This document shows positions 54,329 to 62,856 of a DNA stretch of 64,000 nucleotides, in pieces. The position numbers were made by a program, and so were the translations under genes. The stretch comes from Achromobacter spanius (GTDB lineage Bacteria; Pseudomonadota; Gammaproteobacteria; Burkholderiales; Burkholderiaceae_B), in NCBI RefSeq assembly GCF_029637605.1, contig NZ_CP121261.1, positions 1,736,001 to 1,800,000 of the forward strand, in the 5' to 3' direction. The notes under the pieces are model-generated. The model saw nothing but the letters and a program-made list of their open reading frames with translations. It had not been told where the DNA came from and made no database searches. Within the stretch, counting starts at the first letter, position 1. Every line of letters begins with the position of its first letter.

Positions 54329-55261
54329 ATGACTCAAAGCCAAAGTTCGCAGAATCAAGCGTCGCAGAAGCAAGCGCCGCAACATTCCCCCTCGCAGTAC
54401 CAACCCTTCAATCCCCGCCCCACCGCCCCCGCCACCCGCCTACCGCCTAAGGCCTGCGACAGCCAGTTTCACGTATTCGGTTCCGCAGACCGTTACCCCG
54501 TGCGCCCCGGCGCGGCGTACGAGATGCCCAGCGCCACCATCGAGACCGCGCTGGGCCTGCACCGCCTGCTGGGCATCGAGCGCGGCGTGATCGTGCAGGC
54601 CACCACCTATGGTGCAGATCATCAAGTGGTGCTGGACGGCCTGGCCGCCGCCGGCCCGTCGTATCGCGGTTGCGCGAATGCGGTGGTGCTGGCCGAGCGA
54701 GACGACGCCTACATTCAGAAGCTGCACGATGCGGGCGTGCGCGGGGCGCGGTTCACACGTCAGGGCTTGGGCATCAGCATGGCGCCGGCCGTGTTTGACC
54801 GCGCCATTGCGCGCATTCGTGAACTGGGCTGGTACGCCAAGTTTCAGCCGGAGCCCGACGGGATGATGGCGCAGGCGGCGCAGTTTGAACGGCTGGATAT
54901 TCCGGTGCTGCTGGATCACATGGGGCGTGCCGATCCCACTGCAGGCGCGGCAGATCCGACTCGGCAGTTGTTGGAGACGTTGCTACGTCGCGGCAACTTC
55001 TGGGTGATGTTGTCGTTGACGGAAAAGATCTCACGCAGCGGCCCGCCTTGGGACGACGTGACGCCGCTAGCGCAAGCGCTGATCGCCGCCAACCCCGACC
55101 GCGTGGTGTGGGGCAGCGACTGGCCACATCCCGTCTCCACCAAGCCCACGCCCGACGAGGGCCAGTTGGTGGACCAGTTGGCGCGCTATGCGGGCGACGC
55201 CGCGACGCTTAAGAAAATCCTGGTGGACAACCCCGCTCGCTTGTTTGGATTCGACGAATGA
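54329..55261 (+). CDS. Amidohydrolase, 2-pyrone-4,6-dicarboxylate lactonase (LigI)-like
   Basis: After a Gln/Ser/Pro-rich N-terminus of about 35 residues, the 310-residue protein shows the amidohydrolase_2/LigI layout: CDSQFHVFGSADRYPVRP, GVIVQATTYGADHQVVLDGL, PVLLDHMGRADP and VVWGSDWPHPV. The first His of the usual DxHxH is replaced: DSQFHVF has Gln where HxH enzymes have His. LigI also uses a modified metal-independent site. Likely reaction is hydrolysis of a lactone or cleavage product in the operon's aromatic pathway. It overlaps the next gene by 4 bp. Confidence 0.85.
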   Translation: MTQSQSSQNQASQKQAPQHSPSQYQPFNPRPTAPATRLPPKACDSQFHVFGSADRYPVRPGAAYEMPSATIETALGLHRLLGIERGVIVQATTYGADHQVVLDGLAAAGPSYRGCANAVVLAERDDAYIQKLHDAGVRGARFTRQGLGISMAPAVFDRAIARIRELGWYAKFQPEPDGMMAQAAQFERLDIPVLLDHMGRADPTAGAADPTRQLLETLLRRGNFWVMLSLTEKISRSGPPWDDVTPLAQALIAANPDRVVWGSDWPHPVSTKPTPDEGQLVDQLARYAGDAATLKKILVDNPARLFGFDE

Positions 55262-56121
55262 AACTGCTGACTTATACGCATCAAGGCCGCACGCACTTTG
55301 GCGCGCTGCGTGGCCAGGACCAGATCGTGGCGCTGGACGGAAATGGCTTTGCCAGCCTGCGCGCCGCACTGGAGGCCAACGCCTTGCCCGCGCTGGCCAA
55401 ATTGGCGGACACACTTCCCGCCACGCACAAGCTGAACGACGTGCGGCTGTTGCCGCCAATACCCTCGCCTGAAAAAATCATCTGCGTCGGCGTGAACTAC
55501 GGCAAGCGCAACGAGGAATATAAAGACGGCAGCGCGCCGCCCGCCTACCCCAGCGTGTTTCCGCGCTTTCCGGGTTCGTTCGTGGGCCATGGTGAACCCT
55601 TGCTGCGCCCGCCGGAGTCCGAACAACTGGATTACGAAGGCGAGATCGCCATCATCATCGGCAAGGCCGGCCGCCGCATTGCCGCCGAGGACGCCTGGAG
55701 CCACATCGCGGGCCTGACCTGCCTGAACGAAGGCACGGTGCGCGACTGGATCAAACACGGCAAGTTCAACGTGACGCAGGGCAAGAACTTTGACGCCAGC
55801 GGGTCCATGGGGCCGTGGATGGTGACGGCCGATGAGTTCGACCCCGACGCGCCGCTAACGGTGACCACGCGGGTCAACGGCGAACTGCGCCAGCAAGACG
55901 CTACCGACAACCTGATGTTTCCGTTCGCGGAACTGATCCGCTACATCTCCATCTGGACCACGCTGAAACCCGGCGATGTGATCTCCACCGGCACGCCCAT
56001 CGGCGCAGGCGTGCGCTTCACGCCGCCGCGCTTCTTGAAGCCGGGCGACGTGGTCGAGGTGGAAGTCGCCGGCATTGGCGTGTTGTCCAACCCCGTGGCC
56101 GACGAAGTCGCCGCGCACTGA
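55258..56121 (+). CDS. Fumarylacetoacetate hydrolase-family enzyme
   Basis: The 287-residue protein has the FAH-fold core: IICVGVNYGKRNEEY, the metal ligands Glu in LDYEGEIAIIIG and Asp in the segment KNFDASGSMGPWMV, and GDVISTGTPIGAG. The family includes HpaG isomerase/decarboxylase and other 2-oxo acid C-C hydrolases. Beside hpaH and hpaI it probably isomerises or hydrolyses the ring-cleavage product. It overlaps the amidohydrolase gene by 4 bp and lies 13 bp before hpaH. Confidence 0.9.
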   Translation: MKLLTYTHQGRTHFGALRGQDQIVALDGNGFASLRAALEANALPALAKLADTLPATHKLNDVRLLPPIPSPEKIICVGVNYGKRNEEYKDGSAPPAYPSVFPRFPGSFVGHGEPLLRPPESEQLDYEGEIAIIIGKAGRRIAAEDAWSHIAGLTCLNEGTVRDWIKHGKFNVTQGKNFDASGSMGPWMVTADEFDPDAPLTVTTRVNGELRQQDATDNLMFPFAELIRYISIWTTLKPGDVISTGTPIGAGVRFTPPRFLKPGDVVEVEVAGIGVLSNPVADEVAAH

Positions 56122-56134
56122 TCAGGAGCTTGCA

Positions 56135-56917
56135 ATGCTTAACGACGACGACCGCGCCCGCGCGGCCAGCCTGCTGCTTGAAGCCGAGCGCAGCGGCGTG
56201 CCCACCACGCAGTTGGACCAGGCGTTTCCCGGCATCGAGATTGCGGATGCGTATGCCATCCAGCAACGCAATATCGACCAGAAGATTGCCGACGGCGCCA
56301 AGCTGCGCGGCCACAAGATCGGCCTGACGTCCAAGGCGATGCAAAGCACCGTGGGCATTGACGAGCCCGACTACGGCCATTTGCTGGACACCATGTTCTT
56401 TCAAGATGGGCAGACCATTCCCACCGACAAGCTGATCGTGCCGCGCGTGGAGGTGGAGCTGGCGTTTGTGCTGGGCAAGCCCTTGCGCGGCCCAGATGTG
56501 AGCCTGTTCGATGTGCTGGACGCCACGGATTACGTGGTGCCGGCGCTGGAACTGATCGACGGCCGCAGCAAGTATCCGCGCCGCATCGTGGACAACATTG
56601 CCGATAACGCGGCGTGCGCCGGCATCGTGCTGGGCGGCCGGCCGGTGCGGCCGATGGATATTGATCTGCGCTGGGTCGGCGCCCTGCTTCTGAAGAATGG
56701 CGTGATCGAAGAATCGGGCGTGTCGGCGGCGGTGCTGGGACATCCGGCGTTGGGTATTGCGTGGCTGGCGAACAAGCTTGCGCAGCACGACGCCGGGTTG
56801 GAAGCCGGGCATGTTGTGCTGGCGGGGTCCTTCACCCGCACCGTCGCGGTGAAACGCGGCGATACGCTGCATGCTGACTACGGCAAGCTGGGCAGCATCT
56901 CGGTGCATTTTTCATAA
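56135..56917 (+). CDS. hpaH: 2-oxo-hept-4-ene-1,7-dioate hydratase
   Basis: The 260-residue protein matches E. coli HpaH over its full length: [51 protein letters not shown]-like [16 protein letters not shown] and [20 protein letters not shown]. The enzyme adds water to the 2-oxo-dienoate made in the homoprotocatechuate meta-cleavage pathway. It needs divalent metal; the Glu residues in VEVELAF are likely ligands. AGGAG lies 7 bases before the ATG. The next gene, the aldolase, acts on its product. Confidence 0.9.
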   Translation: MLNDDDRARAASLLLEAERSGVPTTQLDQAFPGIEIADAYAIQQRNIDQKIADGAKLRGHKIGLTSKAMQSTVGIDEPDYGHLLDTMFFQDGQTIPTDKLIVPRVEVELAFVLGKPLRGPDVSLFDVLDATDYVVPALELIDGRSKYPRRIVDNIADNAACAGIVLGGRPVRPMDIDLRWVGALLLKNGVIEESGVSAAVLGHPALGIAWLANKLAQHDAGLEAGHVVLAGSFTRTVAVKRGDTLHADYGKLGSISVHFS

Positions 56918-56927
56918 GGCGGCGCGC

Positions 56928-57695
56928 ATGGAACTCCCCATCAATACGTTTAAACGCGCGCTGCGTGAACAGCGCCATCAAACCGGGCTGTGGGTCACGC
57001 TTGGGCATGCGAACAGCACCGAACTGGTGGCGGCGAGCGGCTTTGATTGGCTGCTGCTGGATACCGAGCACACGCCCGTGGTGCTGCCCACCGTGATGGC
57101 GCAGTTGCAGGCGGCCGGCGCGTACAAAAGCCATCCGGTGGTGCGGCCGTCTTGGAATGACAAGGTGCAGATCAAGCAGTATCTGGATATCGGCGCGCAG
57201 ACCTTGCTGCTGCCGTATGTGCAGAACGCGGATGAGGCGCAAAGCGCGGTGGCAGGTATGCGTTATGCACCGCGCGGGATAAGGGGCGTTAGCGGCACGA
57301 TGCGCGCGACGCGGTATGGGCGCGTGCCGGACTATATGCGCCGGTGTGAAGAAGAACTGTGTTTGCTGGTGCAGGCCGAGACGGGCGAGGCGCTGGAGAA
57401 TCTGGACGCCATGATTGCGGTGGATGGAGTCGATGGCGTGTTTATTGGGCCTGCGGATCTGGCTGCCAGCTTGGGATATCCCGGCGAGCCGCAGCATCCG
57501 AAGGTGGTGGCAGAGGTGGAAAGCGCCATCAAGCGCATCCGCGCGGCGGGCAAGGCGCCGGGGGTGCTGACGGGGGATGAGGCGCTGGCGCGGCGGTATA
57601 TCGAGGCGGGCAGTTTGTTTACGGCGGTGGGCGTGGACGCGGCGATCTTGGTGCGGTACTGCGATCAATTGGCGGCGCGGTTCGCAAGGGTTTGA
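56928..57695 (+). CDS. hpaI: 4-hydroxy-2-oxoheptanedioate aldolase
   Basis: The 255-residue class II aldolase is colinear with E. coli Hpa[67 protein letters not shown] and [20 protein letters not shown]. The metal ligands are expected at the Glu of the VQAETGEA segment and Asp of IGPADLA. The enzyme cleaves 4-hydroxy-2-oxoheptanedioate to pyruvate and succinate semialdehyde and tolerates related substrates. The ATG at 56928 follows hpaH by 10 bp and ends the operon. Confidence 0.9.
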   Translation: MELPINTFKRALREQRHQTGLWVTLGHANSTELVAASGFDWLLLDTEHTPVVLPTVMAQLQAAGAYKSHPVVRPSWNDKVQIKQYLDIGAQTLLLPYVQNADEAQSAVAGMRYAPRGIRGVSGTMRATRYGRVPDYMRRCEEELCLLVQAETGEALENLDAMIAVDGVDGVFIGPADLAASLGYPGEPQHPKVVAEVESAIKRIRAAGKAPGVLTGDEALARRYIEAGSLFTAVGVDAAILVRYCDQLAARFARV

Positions 57696-57812
57696 CGGCT
57701 TTCGCCAGACGCTAGACGCGCGGCCGTCGCGGCTTAAGCCAAGGAAATAACGCCACGTTTGTTACTCCCGGCTCTCGGCACGCGGTGCAACACTATCCGT
57801 AAGCACCCTTAG

Positions 57813-57839
57813 ACGGCGGGCTGCCACGCAACCCGCCGT
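57813..57839 (+). terminator. GC-rich hairpin between hpaI and the DUF899 gene
   Basis: ACGGCGGG / CCCGCCGT forms a perfect 8-bp stem with an 11-base loop, 118 bp after hpaI and 44 bp before the next ATG. No T-run follows, so it may be a weak terminator or a leader structure of the DUF899 gene. Confidence 0.35.
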
Positions 57840-57882
57840 TCATCCTGGCCAAGAAGGAATCACCACCGGAGGTATCACCGCC

Positions 57883-58671
57883 ATGACCGCTGCCACTGAA
57901 CCCACGGGCCGCATGCAGACGCCCCCCGTTGTCACCGCCGACGAATGGGAAGCCGCCCGCCAGCAGCTCCTGCTGAAAGAAAAAGCCCAAACCCGCGCCC
58001 GCGACGCCCTGGCCGCCGAGCGCCGCCGCATGCCCTGGACGCCTGTCGACAAGGCATACACGTTCGAAGGCCCCAATGGCAAGCTGACGCTGCGCGACCT
58101 GTTCGACAATCGCCGCCAGCTCATCATCTATCGCGCCTTCTTCGAACCCGGCGTCTACGGCTGGCCCGAGCACGCATGCCGAGGCTGCTCCATGGTGGCC
58201 GACCAAGTGGCGCACCTGGCCCACTTGAACGCCCGCGACACCACGCTGGTCTTTGTTTCGCGCGCCCCTCAAGCCGACATCGCCCGCCTGAAAGCTAGCA
58301 TGGGCTGGACGATGCCGTGGTTCACGATCACCGACAGCTTCGACGCGGATTTTGGCGTGGACGAATGGCACGGGACGAACGTGTTCTTTCGCGATGGCGA
58401 CCGCTTTTTCCGCACGTACTTTTTGAATAATCGTGGCGACGAGCAGATGGGCGGCACGTGGAACTACCTGGACATCACGCCGTTGGGCCGGCAGGAAGCC
58501 TGGGAGGATTCGCCTAAGGGGTATCCGCAGACGCCGGTGTACACCTGGTGGAACTGGCACGACAGCTATGTGCCAGGTGCGCCGCCAGATCAGGAGTGGG
58601 TCGAGGTGTCCGAGGCGACAAACAAAGCGCTCATGGAGCAATGCTGCAACAAGGGTAAGCCAGCGGCGTAG
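57883..58671 (+). CDS. DUF899 thioredoxin-like family protein
   Basis: The 262-residue protein matches the DUF899 family: EWEAARQQLLLKEKAQTRARD, RRMPWTPVDKAYTFEG, LIIYRAFFEPGV..., HACRGCSMVADQVAHL and FVSRAPQADIARLKASMGWTMPWF. The fold is thioredoxin-like, with CRGC in the usual redox position and a C-terminal CC pair. Function is unknown; it is probably cytoplasmic and possibly a peroxidase or disulfide-related enzyme. GGAGG lies upstream of the ATG. It is transcribed alone. Confidence 0.88.
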   Translation: MTAATEPTGRMQTPPVVTADEWEAARQQLLLKEKAQTRARDALAAERRRMPWTPVDKAYTFEGPNGKLTLRDLFDNRRQLIIYRAFFEPGVYGWPEHACRGCSMVADQVAHLAHLNARDTTLVFVSRAPQADIARLKASMGWTMPWFTITDSFDADFGVDEWHGTNVFFRDGDRFFRTYFLNNRGDEQMGGTWNYLDITPLGRQEAWEDSPKGYPQTPVYTWWNWHDSYVPGAPPDQEWVEVSEATNKALMEQCCNKGKPAA

Positions 58672-58737
58672 CGGTACCGCGTTACTTGGGAAGGGCGTTC
58701 AGCGTGAAGCGAGGACGCCCTTGGCCCACATGGATTC

Positions 58738-58896
58738 TTATTGTGAAGAGGCGACTTCCCGCTCGAGCGCGGCACGAACCGTCTTCAAACGATTTTGAAT
58801 GGATATGCGCTGTATCGCCGCCGACGCAGGAATAGCCTCCAGCATTAGCTCCAACTCTCGGATTTCTGAAGCGAGAAATTCGTGGCACTTAATCAT
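58738..58896 (-). CDS. Small conserved-looking helical protein (52 aa)
   Basis: ATG at 58896 (GGAG upstream), stop TAA at 58738-58740. The product reads MIKCHEFLASEIRELELM and then forms two amphipathic helices separated by a turn (LEAIPASAAIQRIS; NRLKTVRAALEREVAS). The pattern of a helix pair with IRELE and R-L-x-x-V-R-x-x-L resembles small helical N-terminal modules seen with toxin-antitoxin or regulator genes. No partner is adjacent. It is convergent with the DUF899 gene. Confidence 0.6.
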   Translation of the reverse strand: MIKCHEFLASEIRELELMLEAIPASAAIQRISIQNRLKTVRAALEREVASSQ

Positions 58897-59213
58897 GGCT
58901 CAACTCCGGGATCGTCCTAGCACTGGCGTTTGAACGGCGACGACAACCATTCTGCCTTTAGGCCACATCAAAAGGTCAAATTGCTGTTCGATACGACCAT
59001 CCATCATAGACCGTCGACACCCAAAAACACCCGCGATAACCGCCCCTAAAAGCCGTGAAAGAGTCCTACTTTTAGCGTCACGCCCGACTTCACCGACATC
59101 GCAACTGCCGTCCCGTCAATTTCCCCGTTCAGCACGCTACACGTACAAACTTCTTGCCAGTTATCTCGGCTATTGAACGCCCCAATGGCCGCAGCGATGC
59201 GCCCCACCCGCCA
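58897..59213. other. Intergenic region without a clear gene
   Basis: About 317 bp between two minus-strand genes. A frame from GTG 59207 to TAG 59046 (53 residues, containing CTCSVLNGEIDGTAVAM) continues the frame of the 266-residue gene just past its TGA stop. It has acceptable composition but no good ribosome-binding site. It might be a readthrough extension or chance. Nothing else is seen. Confidence 0.3.
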
Positions 59214-60014
59214 TCACAAATGCCGATGGCTACACACCATCGCCTGCCCGGTCAGTTCGCCAATCAGCTTGGCGATGCCGCGCGCGCTTTCTTCATCCAG
59301 CCATTCCATGCGCACCATCCGAAATCCCATTGCCAGGCTATAGCGCCAGTCCAGTTCCAGGATGCGGTAGGCGCAACCATTTGCCTCGCAATGCCATTGC
59401 GCAGCCGGGTCCTCATATGCCGCGCCGATGAAATCCACGTGCGAATCAAATGGCGGTAGAGATTCCAAGGGTTCGTTGGAACCGGGCAGGCACGGCTCGG
59501 ACAGGTTTTCTCCGACGGCCACGCTGGGGTTCGGGCCGTTGAACGCCAGCAGCATCAACGGAAAATTCCTGGGGTCTGCGTCATAGTCCTCTTGGACCTC
59601 GGCGCTTAGGTAGGGGCGCGCGGCGGGGCCAAGGCAGTATTGCGGGCTGTGCCAGTCACTGCTTTCGTTATCGTCGTAAAGCGGATCCGGGGTGATGCCA
59701 TGTTGCGCCAGCAGGCTCAACGTTTCTTCCATGGTTGCGTCGTGCCGAATCGGCAGATCGGCAGGCAGATGGCCTGCCTGCACGTATCTCGCAAGCAAGT
59801 CGCCCGCTGTCCCGATGGGTTCGGGGTTTTGATAAGAGCCGTCGTTCAGGCCGGCCACGCCAAACCCCAGGTTGATGATGGCGCGATACGGCACTTGCCG
59901 GCCGCGCGGCTCAAGCACGTATCCGCCTTTCAGCAGTTGCGCTTCCAGGGCCTGCCAATCGGGCGGCGGCAGGTGAAAATCGCGTGGGCAAATGAATTGG
60001 TGGTGTTCAGACAT
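59214..60014 (-). CDS. Hypothetical protein (266 aa)
   Basis: A soluble acidic protein without signal peptide. Visible segments are ICPRDFHLPPPDWQALEAQLL, LLAQHGITPDPLYDDNESSDWHSPQYCLG, an Asn/Pro-rich middle (NGPNPSVAVGENLSEP) and a C-terminal helix (WLDEESARGIAKLIGELTGQAM). It resembles SMI1/immunity-type or stress proteins only in general character, and I recognise no family. It is divergent from the 144-residue gene, with a 118-bp promoter region between them. Confidence 0.7.
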   Translation of the reverse strand: MSEHHQFICPRDFHLPPPDWQALEAQLLKGGYVLEPRGRQVPYRAIINLGFGVAGLNDGSYQNPEPIGTAGDLLARYVQAGHLPADLPIRHDATMEETLSLLAQHGITPDPLYDDNESSDWHSPQYCLGPAARPYLSAEVQEDYDADPRNFPLMLLAFNGPNPSVAVGENLSEPCLPGSNEPLESLPPFDSHVDFIGAAYEDPAAQWHCEANGCAYRILELDWRYSLAMGFRMVRMEWLDEESARGIAKLIGELTGQAMVCSHRHL

Positions 60015-60132
60015 GGGGGATGCGCTTGGCGAATTCCGGGGTTAACGGTTTGCAATTCGTGGGCAAACCGCGAAAGTCTAAATGAAAAATTCCAGGTGAA
60101 CGATAGCGCCCTGTCCGCCTAAACTTGCCGAC

Positions 60133-60567
60133 ATGAGTAAATCGTCATCGCCCTCGTCCGACCTCTTCGCCCCGCCTCGCAAGCGCTCCCCTGCCCGCGT
60201 GAATTCGCTGTCATGGATTCTGGAGCCAATGGAACGTGACGCCGCCTACCAACGCCGCAAGATGTTCGGCTGCGATGCGGCGTATCTGGATGAGTCGCTG
60301 TATCTGGTGGTTGCTGACCGTGAACCGCCCTGGAACGGGGTCATGGTGTGTACGTCTCGCGAGCACCATGCAGCGCTGATGGCGGACGTGCCCGGGCTGT
60401 TGGTGCATCCGGAGTTGGGTAAATGGCTGTACCTGCCGCAGACCGACGAAGCGTTTGAGTCCCGCGCCGCTACGTTGGTAAGGCTGGCATTGGATCGGGA
60501 CCCGCGCATGGGCGTGGCGCCCAAGCCGAAAGCCTCGCGGCGCAAGTCGTGGCGTGCTGCTGACTAG
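60133..60567 (+). CDS. Conserved hypothetical protein, TfoX/YjbR-like (144 aa)
   Basis: After a basic Ser/Pro-rich N-terminus the protein reads RRKMFGCDAAYLDESLYLVVAD, similar in layout to the TfoX N-terminal/YjbR small alpha-beta folds (KMFG... then a beta strand). It then has HPELGKWLYLPQTDEAFESRAATLV and a basic tail. The role is unknown, probably cytoplasmic. It stands alone, divergent from the 266-residue gene. Confidence 0.7.
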   Translation: MSKSSSPSSDLFAPPRKRSPARVNSLSWILEPMERDAAYQRRKMFGCDAAYLDESLYLVVADREPPWNGVMVCTSREHHAALMADVPGLLVHPELGKWLYLPQTDEAFESRAATLVRLALDRDPRMGVAPKPKASRRKSWRAAD

Positions 60568-60635
60568 GCTGCTGCCCCCCTGACCGACCAAGCCGCTGAC
60601 CAAGCCGCTGACTGCGTCGACGACAACGCCAGTGA

Positions 60636-61277
60636 TCAGCCGCCCGGCTCGCTCAACGACTTCAACACCGTCCACCCCGACTCAATATGCTTGCGCATCG
60701 CCAGCATGGCCGCTGACGCATCCCCCGAGGCAAACGCTTGCAGGATCTCTTCGTGTTCCCGCACGGCATCCTGGCCGCGATTCGACGCGGAATTGATCAA
60801 ATCAAACGGATAACGCGCCCACAGGATCTGCACGAAGTGCAAGGTTTGCGGCAACTGCGCAATGTCGTAGAGCTGGCGGTGGAAGCGGTAATTGATGCCG
60901 CGCGCAATGGCGCGGTCGCCGGTTTCGAAGGCTTTGGCGAAGTCATTGGCCAATACGCGCAGTTCGGTGATGTCTTGCGTGGTGATTCTTTCGACGGCGG
61001 CGCGCACCAGTTGCGATTCCAGCAACAGGCGCAGTTGCAGGATTTCAGCGGATGCGCCGGCATCGAAGGGCACGACGCGGGCGCCTCGATAGGAATCGCC
61101 GCTGATATAGCCTTCGGCTTCAAGCAGCTTGAGCGCCTCGCGCACCGGCGTGATGCTTAGCTTCAATTGTTCTGCGATCTCGGCCTGCTTCAAGCGCGAC
61201 CCGCGCGGAAATACGCCCGAGATAATGCGCTCTCGCAAGTAATCCGCGACTTGTTCCTCTTTCGTACGGTATTCCAT
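60636..61277 (-). CDS. GntR-family regulator (FadR/FCD type)
   Basis: Residues about 5-70 form the GntR winged helix (EEQVADYLRERIISGVFPRGSRLKQAEIAEQLKLSITPVREALKLLEAEGYI). An all-helical FCD effector domain follows with metal-binding positions in NYRFHRQLYDIA and REHEEILQAF. It is the last gene of the minus-strand CoA-transferase/lyase operon, 108 bp after the lyase gene, and probably regulates it in response to an organic acid. Confidence 0.92.
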   Translation of the reverse strand: MEYRTKEEQVADYLRERIISGVFPRGSRLKQAEIAEQLKLSITPVREALKLLEAEGYISGDSYRGARVVPFDAGASAEILQLRLLLESQLVRAAVERITTQDITELRVLANDFAKAFETGDRAIARGINYRFHRQLYDIAQLPQTLHFVQILWARYPFDLINSASNRGQDAVREHEEILQAFASGDASAAMLAMRKHIESGWTVLKSLSEPGG

Positions 61278-61385
61278 TTATTAAGCCTGAGTGGCCCGGA
61301 CTTGCCGGTTAAACCTTGGATTAAACCCGCCTGGGTAAAACCCTGATTACAGGCCGCGAAGCCCCTATGGGGCAGATTCTAACCG

Positions 61386-62222
61386 TTAAGCCATGGCGGC
61401 ACCCTGGGATTCCGCGGCGATACGGCGCGCGCGTTCGACGACGGGTTTGTCGATCATTTTTCCGTCCAGGGCGGTGGCGGCGCCGTGGCTGGCGTCGAAG
61501 GCGGCCAGCACGCGCCGGGCCCAGGCTTGTTCGTCGGCGGTGGGCAAATAGGCGGCATTGACGGCGGCGATCTGGCGCGGGTGGATGCACAGCTTGCCGC
61601 CGAACCCAAGCTGCCGCGCGCGCCGCGCATCGGCCAGCATCTGGTCGGCGTCGTTGAATTCCAGGCTGACGCCATCGATGGGCGGGGCCAGGTCGGCATG
61701 CCGGGAGGCCAGCACGATGTCGGTACGGATGGCGGTCATGGCGTCGGCCTCGTCGGCGATGCCGCTGTCCACGGCAAAGTCCACGCTGCCAAAGGCGATG
61801 CGTTCAACGCCCGCTTGCCGCGCCACGGCGTGCAGGTCCATATAGCCGCGCACCGTCTCCAGCAAGGCGATGATGGGCCTGCCCGGCAAGGCCAGCAAGG
61901 TGTGCGCCACCGTGTTGGCGTCGGCCTTGGGCAGCATGACGCCTACGCCGGGCGCGGCGCGAACGGCTTGCAGATCGTCCTGATACCAGTCGGTGTCGGC
62001 GGCGTTGATGCGGACGATGGCCTGGCCGCCTTGGGCCAGCCAGGCGGCCACGTCGATGCGCGCTTGTGCCTTGGCGGCGGGCGCGACGGCGTCTTCCAGG
62101 TCCAGGATGACCGCATGCGCGCCACTGGACGCGGCGCGGGCGTAACGGTCCGGGCGGTCACCCGGTACAAACAAGAGACTGCGCGGGGGAGCGTTCACAG
62201 GCGCCTCATTCGAAAACCACAT
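61386..62222 (-). CDS. CitE-like CoA ester lyase (HpcH/HpaI family)
   Basis: The 278-residue protein matches citrate-lyase beta/malyl-CoA lyase-type proteins: RSLLFVPGDRPDRYARAASSGAHAVILDLEDAV, VRINAADTDW, IIALLETVRGYMD (Glu metal ligand), FGSVDFAVDSGI (Asp ligand) and GFGGKLCIHPRQIAAVN. Such enzymes cleave 3-hydroxyacyl-CoA to acetyl-CoA plus a 2-oxo acid. With a CoA transferase in the same operon, the pair can activate and split a hydroxy dicarboxylic acid. It overlaps the hydrolase gene by 17 bp. Confidence 0.9.
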   Translation of the reverse strand: MWFSNEAPVNAPPRSLLFVPGDRPDRYARAASSGAHAVILDLEDAVAPAAKAQARIDVAAWLAQGGQAIVRINAADTDWYQDDLQAVRAAPGVGVMLPKADANTVAHTLLALPGRPIIALLETVRGYMDLHAVARQAGVERIAFGSVDFAVDSGIADEADAMTAIRTDIVLASRHADLAPPIDGVSLEFNDADQMLADARRARQLGFGGKLCIHPRQIAAVNAAYLPTADEQAWARRVLAAFDASHGAATALDGKMIDKPVVERARRIAAESQGAAMA

Positions 62223-62787
62223 CTTTGGAATTGGTGAGCCTGCAGAAGCGTTGCAGGCTTTTGATGGCGTTGTCGTGCTCTTCGGTGCTCAGGCCGCAGC
62301 AGCAGTCTTCCAGCACCACCATGTCGTAATCGCGGTCATGCCCTTCGCGCACGGTAGCCTGCACGACGGCGTTGGTGGAAATGCCCGAGCAGTAAATCCG
62401 CTTGATGCCGTGCGCGCGCAAGACGGCTTCCAGCGTGGTGCTGTAGAAGGGGCTGACGCGGTGTTTGATGATGTCGAAGTCGCCCGGCTGTTGCCCCAGG
62501 TCGGGATGCACCTGCGTGCCCCACTCGCCCAGCTTGAAGATGCCGTTCTTGCGCGCACCCGAGAAAATGGGGGAATGGGGCGGGCATTCGCGGTAGTCGG
62601 GCGAAAAGCCCACGCGCACGAAGCCGATGTGCAGGCCGGCGGCGCGGGCCTTGTCCAGCGCGTGGCGGGTGTTTTCCAGGATGGCGCGGCTGCGCACCTG
62701 CTCTCCGTAGGCGGCGCGGCCGTTGGGGCCGTCTGCGTGGACCAGATCATTTTCCATGTCCAGCACTAGGTAGATGGCGTCCTTCAT
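62206..62787 (-). CDS. Isochorismatase-fold hydrolase lacking the catalytic Cys
   Basis: The 193-residue protein follows the isochorismatase/cysteine-hydrolase fold. Asp10 lies in LVLDMENDLV, a Lys in DIIKHRVSPFYST, and the cis-peptide motif region is CSGISTNAVVQATVREGHDRDY. In cysteine hydrolases the residue after TNx is the nucleophilic Cys (TNxCV); here it is Val (TNAVV). The enzyme may use a water-based mechanism as in Cys-less relatives, or bind rather than hydrolyse. It lies between the CoA transferase and the CitE-like lyase. Confidence 0.87.
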   Translation of the reverse strand: MKDAIYLVLDMENDLVHADGPNGRAAYGEQVRSRAILENTRHALDKARAAGLHIGFVRVGFSPDYRECPPHSPIFSGARKNGIFKLGEWGTQVHPDLGQQPGDFDIIKHRVSPFYSTTLEAVLRAHGIKRIYCSGISTNAVVQATVREGHDRDYDMVVLEDCCCGLSTEEHDNAIKSLQRFCRLTNSKDVVFE

Positions 62788-62856
62788 TGATGACTCCTTT
62801 AAATCAGGGGTGTTTGTTCACGCTGCGTTGAATGGCGCAAAAAAGGTGTGGACTCG

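Noticed and set aside
52775..54403. 542-codon minus-strand frame opposite the Bug and RidA genes
   Set aside because: Arg/His-rich antisense shadow of two clear plus-strand families.
59046..59207. 53-codon minus-strand frame after the 266-aa gene
   Set aside because: No good start signal; it directly continues the upstream frame past a stop and could be chance, so it is only mentioned in the gap entry.
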